Shown: positions 1-5,339 of the stretch, piece after piece | How positions within the stretch are numbered: position 1 is the first letter of the stretch | Layout: each line of letters starts with the position of its first letter | Program-made: the position numbers and the translations under genes | DNA from: Bacteroidota bacterium | GTDB taxonomy: Bacteria; Bacteroidota; Ignavibacteria; UBA10030; BY39 | DNA length: 6,439 nucleotides | Assembly: GCA_018830765.1 (NCBI GenBank) | Contig: JAHJRJ010000207.1 | Location: 1 to 6,439, forward strand | Direction: 5' to 3' | The notes under the pieces: model-generated | The model's database searches: none | The model's input: only the letters and a program-made list of their open reading frames with translations | Told to the model about the DNA's origin: nothing

Positions 1-35
1 TCAACGAAGATAAGTACATTGTCGGATTGAGGATC

Positions 36-51
36 CCCGCCGAAAGGCGGG
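36..51. repeat. GC-rich hairpin with GAAA loop, copy 1
   Basis: CCCGCC (36-41) pairs fully with GGCGGG (46-51) across a GAAA tetraloop. GAG (29-31) and CTC (53-55) can extend the stem around a small internal loop. No T-run follows, so it does not look like a canonical intrinsic terminator. Its GC content contrasts sharply with the AT-rich surroundings. Confidence 0.8.
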
Positions 52-77
52 ACTCAGTTAAATGTATGCGCCCGTAG

Positions 78-137
78 TCCCAATCCGACTGGACTTATCG
101 AGCGTCAACGAAGATAAGTACATTGTCGGATTGAGGA
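78..137. repeat. Long imperfect inverted repeat / hairpin spanning the spacer
   Basis: TCC plus CAATCCGAC (78-89) pairs with GTCGGATTG plus GGA (125-133 and 135-137), leaving one bulged A at 134. ACTTATC (93-99) pairs with GATAAGT (113-119). The two stems are separated by a 3/5-nt internal loop, and a 13-nt loop caps the hairpin (100-112). About 19 base pairs in total is more than chance would readily give. The same 5' arm is also complementary to copy 1 (9-15 and 21-29). Its role is unknown. It could be a structured leader RNA, a small palindromic repeat element, or a remnant of an inverted duplication. Confidence 0.65.
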
Positions 138-139
138 TC

Positions 140-155
140 CCCGCCGAAAGGCGGG
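140..155. repeat. GC-rich hairpin with GAAA loop, copy 2
   Basis: CCCGCC (140-145) and GGCGGG (150-155) enclose GAAA (146-149), identical to the hairpin at 36-51. It ends 16 nt before the tRNA gene. That would place a stable stem just ahead of the tRNA 5' end in any read-through transcript. Processing, insulation or termination are all conceivable and none is shown by the sequence. Confidence 0.8.
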
Positions 156-171
156 ACTCAGTTAAATGTAT

Positions 172-245
172 GCGCCCGTAGCTCAGCTGGATAGAGCGAC
201 AGCCTCCGGAGCTGTAGGCCGCGCGTTCGAATCGCGCCGGGCGTA
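172..245 (+). tRNA. tRNA-Arg (anticodon CCG)
   Basis: A complete cloverleaf can be drawn. The acceptor stem is 172-178 with 238-244 (G1-U72 wobble at the end, six other pairs Watson-Crick). U8 and A9 are at 179-180. The D stem is GCTC 181-184 with GAGC 194-197, and its loop carries GG. The anticodon stem is ACAGC 199-203 with GCTGT 211-215 around the loop CTCCGGA, giving anticodon CCG at 206-208, which reads the arginine codon CGG. The variable loop is 5 nt. The T stem is GCGCG 221-225 with CGCGC 233-237 around TTCGAAT. The discriminator base is A245. No CCA is encoded (the next bases are CAA), so the tail would be added after transcription. No convincing promoter is visible between the upstream hairpin and the gene. 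Confidence 0.95.
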
Positions 246-282
246 CAAAATTTATCATTCAACATATTTTTTAAATTCATTC

Positions 283-287
283 AGGAG
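283..287 (+). promoter_or_regulatory. Shine-Dalgarno AGGAG for the TPR protein
   Basis: AGGAG lies 5 nt before the ATG at 293. It is one of only two clear Shine-Dalgarno matches in the window and fixes the start of the TPR gene. The 47-nt gap between the tRNA and this gene shows no terminator hairpin, so read-through from the tRNA transcript is possible. Confidence 0.7.
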
Positions 288-292
288 ATATA

Positions 293-982
293 ATGTTAAA
301 ACCTAAAAAGAAGCTAACTAAAAAAGAGATGAAGGTTGACCCTTTAATTTCGACCTACACAAAGTTTACAAACTTCTATTACAATAATAAAAAGTATATT
401 TCATATGCGACAACGGGCTTAGTAGTTATTATTATCGCTATAATATTTTATGTGAATAACATAAGAAAAAATAACGAAATTGCAGCAGCTGAATTAGGAA
501 AGATTTTTCATTTCTATGACCAAGGTGACTATCAGTCGGTTATTAACGGTCAACCCGAAAAAGGAATAAAAGGTTTGAAGAGTATTGTGGATGAATACGG
601 TGGTTCTAAATCGGGGAACTTAGCCCGTTACTACCTAGCGAACTCGTATTACATGATAGGTGAAACGGATCAGGCGCTCGAGGAGTTTAACAATGTCAGC
701 TTGAGTGATCATTTGCTTCAAGCTTCTGCTTATGCCGGTATAGCTGCATGCTATGAAAGAAAAGGAAATAATTTAGAAGCAGCAAAGTATTATTACAAAG
801 CTGCTGACGAGGTATCCGACCAATCGCAAACTCCCGAATACTTGAATTTGGCAGCAAAAAATTACGGAACAGCCGGAGAGAAAACAAAAGCAGTCGATAT
901 TTTTAAACGCATTAAAAATGAATACACAAATCACCCAGCGGCTCGTGAGGTTGACAGGTTTATTGCTTTATATTCCAATTAA
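293..982 (+). CDS. Membrane-anchored tetratricopeptide-repeat protein, YfgM-like architecture
   Basis: This 229-residue protein has a very basic N-terminus (KPKKKLTKKEMK), a cytosolic linker, and one strong membrane span at about residues 37-54 (rich in V, I and A). The remainder is a soluble helical domain. Positive charge before the span suggests N-in, with the C-terminal domain outside the inner membrane. Three TPR-like helix pairs are readable at about 107-137, 141-174 and 184-214, with the usual small residue/aromatic spacing (for example LARYYLANSYYMIGETDQAL). Length and layout resemble the YfgM/TPR_21 family, which in E. coli accompanies the SecYEG translocon and periplasmic chaperones. 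That role is inference from architecture only, and a general protein-protein scaffold is equally possible. The start is supported by AGGAG 5 nt upstream. It is separated from the MATE gene by 46 nt without an obvious terminator, so co-transcription is open. Confidence 0.85.
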   Translation: MLKPKKKLTKKEMKVDPLISTYTKFTNFYYNNKKYISYATTGLVVIIIAIIFYVNNIRKNNEIAAAELGKIFHFYDQGDYQSVINGQPEKGIKGLKSIVDEYGGSKSGNLARYYLANSYYMIGETDQALEEFNNVSLSDHLLQASAYAGIAACYERKGNNLEAAKYYYKAADEVSDQSQTPEYLNLAAKNYGTAGEKTKAVDIFKRIKNEYTNHPAAREVDRFIALYSN

Positions 983-1028
983 ATCAATTTCATAAAAATA
1001 TTTGCCATCTTTTCGGTAAAGTAATTGT

Positions 1029-2378
1029 ATGAAGTTAATTCCCGATAAAATAATATTAAATGATATAATGGTCATAGCTGTTCCCGTTGTGGGAGGATTA
1101 TTTACTCAAATGATTCTTTCGCTCGTCGATACGGCAATGGTAGGAAGATTGGAAAACTCAACAGTTGCTTTAGCCGCACTCGGTCTCGCATTCTTGGCTT
1201 CTTGGACTATCACAAGTTTTTTCTCTAGTATGAGTACTGGTACGCACGTTCTTATCGCTAGAAGACAGGGTGGAGGAGATGTAACGAGCGTCGCGGATGT
1301 CCTAAATAATTCATTAGCCCTTTCTCTTGTATTGGGGGTGTTATTTGCTGCTATCGGCTATTCTTACGCATATGAGATAATGGATTTCTTTGCTAAAGAT
1401 GCCCTAGTAGCAAGCGAAGGAACGGGATATATGGCTTACCGTTTTTTGGGATTACCTTTCTTTTTGATGATAGTTACTTACAGAGGATTCTTTTACGGTA
1501 TCGGTCATACAAAAATTTTTCTTTGGTCAGCAATAATAATTATGATTGTACACGTATTGAGTAACTTTTTATTTATCTACGGTAATTTTGGATTTCCGAG
1601 GATGGGGTTGACAGGCGCTGGTATCTCATCATTTTTGAGTATGATCACCGGCTGGTTATTTTTCTTTATCGTAACTTTTCTCAAACAATATCGAATTACA
1701 TACGGTTACTTTAAGCGATTTCATATTTCGAAGGAGATAATTTATCAAATACTTAAAATATCAATGCCGGTTTCTCTACAAAATGTTATGATTTTGTTGG
1801 GATTTTTAATTTTTATTGCTGTTACGGGCATTATCGGCACTTCTGAACAAGCCGCAAGTCAGATAGTTACAAGCGCCTTGTTTATCTCTTTTATTCCGTG
1901 TTTCGGTTTGGGCGTGGCTGCTCAAACTTTGGTGGGACAATCTTTAGGCAGGAAGAATCCTTTACGTGCACAAATTTACGGATTCGAGTCGGCAAAATTA
2001 GGTACTCTTTTCACGATATTGATCGGGATTTTATTTATAGGTTATCCCGACTTAGTTTTGAAGGTAATTACGAATAATGACGAATTGGTTAATTTAGCAC
2101 GACCTTTATTGCGTATTGCCGGCGTTGCTCAAATATTTTACGGCGGTGGAATCATACTCGCTAACGCTTTGCAAGCAGCCGGAGCTACCGTTTATGTTAT
2201 GGTCGTAGAAGTCGTTACTCACTGGATAATATTTTTACCGCTGACATACGTCTTCGGAATTTTTTTGGAAGGCGGCATAATCGGTGCTTGGAGCGCTTTA
2301 CCTGTTTACGTTTTAATGTTCTTAATTTTAAATTATCTTAAATTCCATTCGAAGAGTTGGATGAGTATCAAAATTTAA
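1029..2378 (+). CDS. MATE-family multidrug/cation efflux transporter
   Basis: This 449-residue, highly hydrophobic protein has about twelve predicted membrane helices arranged as two homologous halves (roughly residues 12-220 and 236-440), the normal MATE size. Family marks in the first half are VDTAMVGRL (33-41) near helix 1, the TGTHVLIARRQG loop (70-81), and YGNFGFPRMGLTGAGIS (184-200). In the second half ISMPVSLQN (244-252) and GQSLGRKNP (303-311) match the equivalent positions. MATE proteins export organic cations, dyes, toxins or metabolites against a Na+ or H+ gradient. The substrate cannot be read from sequence. It is nearer to the NorM/DinF-like group in general appearance, but I do not assign a symbol. 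No clear ribosome-binding site precedes the ATG. The stop is 3 nt before the next gene, suggesting a shared transcript with the RsbU-like phosphatase. Confidence 0.93.
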   Translation: MKLIPDKIILNDIMVIAVPVVGGLFTQMILSLVDTAMVGRLENSTVALAALGLAFLASWTITSFFSSMSTGTHVLIARRQGGGDVTSVADVLNNSLALSLVLGVLFAAIGYSYAYEIMDFFAKDALVASEGTGYMAYRFLGLPFFLMIVTYRGFFYGIGHTKIFLWSAIIIMIVHVLSNFLFIYGNFGFPRMGLTGAGISSFLSMITGWLFFFIVTFLKQYRITYGYFKRFHISKEIIYQILKISMPVSLQNVMILLGFLIFIAVTGIIGTSEQAASQIVTSALFISFIPCFGLGVAAQTLVGQSLGRKNPLRAQIYGFESAKLGTLFTILIGILFIGYPDLVLKVITNNDELVNLARPLLRIAGVAQIFYGGGIILANALQAAGATVYVMVVEVVTHWIIFLPLTYVFGIFLEGGIIGAWSALPVYVLMFLILNYLKFHSKSWMSIKI

Positions 2379-2381
2379 ACT

Positions 2382-4526
2382 ATGAAGCTACCGACGACAC
2401 ATCCGGTTCGAAAAATATTTTATCTTATAACAGGAGCAGCTTTCTTGTTGTTAGCTCTTGTTTTCAACGTTATTCAAAAGAATATCGAGATGGAAGCATA
2501 TGCCCTCACCCTTTTCAAGGATATTGCTGTTATCGTCGGCTTCACGGCTTTATTTCTGTTTATCAAACTTTATTGGAAAAGAGAATCTTTCCCGCTCAAA
2601 CGGTTAGTTGCTATTTTAATTCTTAGTGTTCTTGTACTAGTTATTACTCTACTCATTTCACAAATCTTACCGGCTGAATTTGAGACGAAAAGTTACCAAC
2701 TTATTCCTATTTATTTTTCCTCGATAATTGTGGCAAATGCTGTCAGCACAGTTCTTGGAGTTGGCGCAATAATTATTCTTCTCTTGCTCAAGGATGTTAT
2801 TTTTCATAAACGCCGCAGCTATACAGGCAGGAATTTTTTGTTCTTGATTATTGGGTTAATTGCCGCGTCTATATCGACAGTTGATTTAAGTCCGTATGAA
2901 TCGAGAACCGTCTCATATCTTCTCTATGGGGTTTTAATCTTATTAATCTTGCTCAATTCCTTTAGGTTGTCATGGATCGTTTATCTTTCAAAAAAAGAAA
3001 AAATACTAACCATCGTTTATAGTTTCTTTTTGTTCGCACTATTTATCGGGTTGAAGATTAATATTTCGGAATCTGCAAATATCGGAAAATATCTGCTGTA
3101 TTATTCCTTCCCGTTGAAGATTTTTATCGACGGCACATTTTTATTCGGAGCGATTTATTTCGGGATAGCATTCATCGGTACGTTATTCCACTTGCCGACT
3201 GCTGAAGCTTTCGACAGGAAAATGAGCGAGGTTTCTTCGCTTCATTATTTGAGCAAGCTTGTGACGCAAGTGTTCGACTTTGAAGAATTGGTGAATTCGG
3301 TTACGGGTATGACGCTGCAAGTATGTGAAGCCAAATCTTCGTGGCTCGAAATCATTCAGACTCAAGCGGAAACTATAGCATACAATAATGGTTTTAGAGA
3401 TTCAAATCATTCAGTTCTTATCGTAGCAAATCGAAATATTGCTATTGATGAAATCGAAAAAATTAATTCGACTTCTCAGAAAATTGAATCCGACGAAGTT
3501 GATTCCATACGGAAAGCGCTGATCAACGAAAAAAAACCGATAGTTATCGATAATACTTTACAAGATAAAAGAACGAAGCATATAAAAGAGTTTGATATCA
3601 AAATCGGTTCGATGCTGGTTGTTCCTTTGATATCGCATGAACAGTTGATCGGAATATTGTACGCTACTAAAGATATAGAATACGGATTCGACAGGGAAGA
3701 TGTGGAGGTTATTTCGGCATTTGCCGACCAAGCAGCGATTGCGATTGATAATTCAAGATTAATCGAGAAGTCTCTGGAGCGTGAACGGCTTGTTCGTGAA
3801 ATGACTGTTGCACAAGAGATGCAGAAAAAACTGTTACCGCAAAGATTGCCGACTTTGGATCAAATAGAGCTTGAAGCGCTATCTACACCGGCTTTTGAAG
3901 TCGGCGGCGATTATTACGATTTTGTATTACTCGATAATAACAAATTAGCAATCGTCATCGGTGATGTTTCGGGTAAGGGTGTTTCTGCCGCTTTCTATAT
4001 GGCGGAAATGAAGGGGATTTTTCAATCTATCTGTAACATTTATCCTTCTCCTAAGGAATTTATTACGAGAGCGAATCAAGCAATCTCTTCGAGTATCGAT
4101 AAGAGATCGTTTATAAGCTTGATATATGCCGTGCTCGATTTAGATACGGGCGTCGTAACGAGTGCGCGTGCCGGACATTGCCCGTTTTTAGTAGCTTCGA
4201 AGAATGGAATTAGTTACGTAAGGCCTGAAGGAATCGGTATCGGTATGGGTGCGTCAACGACATTTGAAAGATACATTAAACAAGAGGAAACTCAGCTTCG
4301 GTATGGTGATGTTTGTGTTTTTTATACCGACGGGATTACCGAAGCAATGCCGCCCGAAGGAGAAGAGTTCGGATATGCTCGATTGATGGAAGTCGTCCGG
4401 AAAAACTATTACAAATCAGCACTCGAGATTCGTGACGAAATAATTCATGCGGTGAATCAACACATGAAAAACAAATCACCCCAGGACGATATTACGATAA
4501 TAATTTTAAAGTGGTTGAAAAATTAA
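2382..4526 (+). CDS. Membrane-bound GAF-PP2C serine phosphatase (RsbU/SpoIIE type)
   Basis: This 714-residue protein has three parts. Residues 1-270 contain about eight hydrophobic helices (approximately 12-32, 47-63, 75-97, 110-137, 152-168, 178-195, 206-224, 250-268) that I do not recognise as a named sensor domain. A GAF-like domain follows at about 284-458 (LSKLVTQVFDFEELV start, LVVPLISHEQLIGILYA core, ADQAAIAIDNSRL end). A short helical linker (about 460-482) leads to a SpoIIE-type PP2C domain from about 475 to the end. Metal-binding acidic motifs are present: GGDYYD (508-513), GDVSGKG (527-533), YTDGITE (648-654) and QDDIT (701-705), so it should be active. Expected role: Mn/Mg-dependent dephosphorylation of the RsbV-like protein encoded 18 nt downstream, gated by a membrane or GAF signal. 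The start lies 3 nt after the MATE stop. There is no clear Shine-Dalgarno, so translational coupling is likely. Assignment to the class is firm; the signal is unknown. Confidence 0.93.
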   Translation: MKLPTTHPVRKIFYLITGAAFLLLALVFNVIQKNIEMEAYALTLFKDIAVIVGFTALFLFIKLYWKRESFPLKRLVAILILSVLVLVITLLISQILPAEFETKSYQLIPIYFSSIIVANAVSTVLGVGAIIILLLLKDVIFHKRRSYTGRNFLFLIIGLIAASISTVDLSPYESRTVSYLLYGVLILLILLNSFRLSWIVYLSKKEKILTIVYSFFLFALFIGLKINISESANIGKYLLYYSFPLKIFIDGTFLFGAIYFGIAFIGTLFHLPTAEAFDRKMSEVSSLHYLSKLVTQVFDFEELVNSVTGMTLQVCEAKSSWLEIIQTQAETIAYNNGFRDSNHSVLIVANRNIAIDEIEKINSTSQKIESDEVDSIRKALINEKKPIVIDNTLQDKRTKHIKEFDIKIGSMLVVPLISHEQLIGILYATKDIEYGFDREDVEVISAFADQAAIAIDNSRLIEKSLERERLVREMTVAQEMQKKLLPQRLPTLDQIELEALSTPAFEVGGDYYDFVLLDNNKLAIVIGDVSGKGVSAAFYMAEMKGIFQSICNIYPSPKEFITRANQAISSSIDKRSFISLIYAVLDLDTGVVTSARAGHCPFLVASKNGISYVRPEGIGIGMGASTTFERYIKQEETQLRYGDVCVFYTDGITEAMPPEGEEFGYARLMEVVRKNYYKSALEIRDEIIHAVNQHMKNKSPQDDITIIILKWLKN

Positions 4527-4533
4527 ATACAAA

Positions 4534-4538
4534 AAGGA
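4534..4538 (+). promoter_or_regulatory. Shine-Dalgarno AAGGA for the RsbV-like gene
   Basis: AAGGA sits 6 nt before the ATG at 4545, inside the 18-nt gap after the phosphatase stop. Within the switch operon only this gene has a clear site. This may give the antagonist higher translation than its kinase and phosphatases, which is inference. Confidence 0.65.
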
Positions 4539-4544
4539 ACACAT

Positions 4545-4895
4545 ATGAGCGATTTCAAAATTAATTTTAGAGAAAGTGCGAACGCTAATATAGTCGACTT
4601 AAAAGGTTACCTCGATGCACACACAGCGCCGGAGCTGGAAAACGCTTTGCAAAAATTAGTAAATAATAAACAATATAACATTGTTGTTAATTGTAAAAAC
4701 CTCTCGTACATAAGCAGCGCAGGGTTAGGCGTTTTTATGGCTTACATTGAAGAAGTGCGCAAAAACAAAGGAGACATTAAGCTGACTAATATGTCGCCCA
4801 AAATATTTAACGTCTTCGATATTCTTGGTTTTCCGTTGCTCTACGAAATATACAACACCGAGCTTGAAGCGTTACAAAAGTTCACAAATCATTGA
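4545..4895 (+). CDS. STAS-domain anti-sigma-factor antagonist (RsbV/SpoIIAA-like)
   Basis: This 116-residue single STAS domain has the normal length for RsbV/SpoIIAA. It shows the expected order: beta strands with VDLKGYLDAHTAPEL (17-31), the central NLSYISSAGLGVF (52-64), and the C-terminal FDILGFPLLYEIY (91-103). By alignment from memory with SpoIIAA (D57-S58-S59-G60), the phosphoacceptor is Ser58. The acidic residue normally before it is Ser57 here, and the residue after it is Ala59. The unphosphorylated form should bind the RsbW-like kinase encoded immediately downstream, and phosphorylation releases it. It sits between a phosphatase and a kinase gene, as expected for partner switching. 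Its stop codon overlaps the next start by 4 nt. A plain STAS regulator outside sigma control remains possible, since no sigma factor is encoded here. Confidence 0.93.
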   Translation: MSDFKINFRESANANIVDLKGYLDAHTAPELENALQKLVNNKQYNIVVNCKNLSYISSAGLGVFMAYIEEVRKNKGDIKLTNMSPKIFNVFDILGFPLLYEIYNTELEALQKFTNH

Positions 4896-5332
4896 GTAAG
4901 AGCACAAAAAACATAAGTAAACCGCTTAAACTAAAAATTTATAGTAAAACAGAAAGTTTAGTTGAAGTACGAAATTTCGTGAGCGAAGAGGCTTTAAATT
5001 TCGGGTTTGACGAAGAAACTGTTAACAAAATTGTGTTGGCTGTTGATGAAGCGTGCACGAATATCATCGAGCATGCCTATAAGTACGTCCCGGATAAAAT
5101 TATTGAAATTGAAGTAAGACTAAACAGCGAAAAATTCGAAGTTAAGCTCACCGACTACGGCATTTCTTTCGACCCCAGAGTGGTTAAAACTCCCAATATC
5201 AAATCGTCCATTATGAAATATAGAAAAGGTGGCCTTGGTATGTATTTGATGAAATCGTTGGTCGATAAGGTAGAATACAATATGAATCAAAACCGGCGCA
5301 ACACCGTCCGGATAATTAAATATAAAAATTAA
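4892..5332 (+). CDS. RsbW/SpoIIAB-type anti-sigma serine kinase (HATPase_c_2)
   Basis: This 146-residue protein is a GHKL ATPase of the anti-sigma kinase class. The N-box region VLAVDEACTNIIEHAY (48-63) contains the catalytic-base candidate Glu53 and the Mg-coordinating Asn57. The G1 box is LTDYGISFDP (86-95), with Asp88 and Gly90 for adenine contact. The G2 box is RKGGLGMYLMKSLVD (111-125), forming the ATP lid. It should phosphorylate the adjacent STAS protein and hold an unidentified target. The start is inferred as TTG at 4892, because no in-frame ATG occurs before the conserved region and the TTGA overlap with the previous stop is a typical coupled junction. There is no clear Shine-Dalgarno. 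Translation by termination-reinitiation would fix its output relative to the antagonist. The following phosphatase begins 7 nt after its stop. Confidence 0.92.
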   Translation: MSKSTKNISKPLKLKIYSKTESLVEVRNFVSEEALNFGFDEETVNKIVLAVDEACTNIIEHAYKYVPDKIIEIEVRLNSEKFEVKLTDYGISFDPRVVKTPNIKSSIMKYRKGGLGMYLMKSLVDKVEYNMNQNRRNTVRIIKYKN

Positions 5333-5339
5333 TCGACAA

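Larger units (their letters stand above)
1..181. repeat. 77-bp perfect direct repeat, two copies (1-77 and 105-181)
   Basis: Bases 1-77 and 105-181 are identical at an offset of 104. They diverge at 78 (T) versus 182 (C). A 27-bp spacer (78-104) separates them. Each copy holds a GAAA-capped hairpin and ends with the first ten bases of the tRNA gene (GCGCCCGTAG). Only the second copy continues into a full tRNA. The left limit of copy 1 is the window edge, so the true repeat could be longer. A tandem duplication upstream of the tRNA is one reading. The other is an assembly-graph loop, because 77 is a common assembler k-mer and the repeat sits at the very end of the window. Confidence 0.9.

Noticed and set aside
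36..51. Intrinsic terminator
   Set aside because: The hairpin is strong but is followed by ACTCAGTTAAATG, with no T-run on either strand side to complete a terminator.
1..181. CRISPR array
   Set aside because: There are only two copies, the repeat is 77 bp with internal hairpins and a tRNA fragment, there is a single 27-bp spacer, and no cas genes are present.
68..245. Phage or island attachment site pair at the tRNA
   Set aside because: The duplicated part is the tRNA 5' end, not the 3' end normally used. No integrase is encoded, and the copies are only 104 bp apart.
58..258. 66-residue - strand frame over the repeats and tRNA
   Set aside because: It is the reverse of a tRNA gene and hairpin DNA; such frames are a common false call.
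1001..1029. Bacteroidota-type promoter (TTTG with a TAnnTTTG box) before the MATE gene
   Set aside because: TTTG is at 1001-1004, but the sequence at the expected distance (TAATTGTA) matches the second box poorly and runs into the start codon.
2357..2626. 89-residue + strand frame overlapping the MATE end and phosphatase start
   Set aside because: It lies over the clearly coding phosphatase N-terminus in another frame, and its composition (many Cys, Ser, Tyr) is not protein-like.
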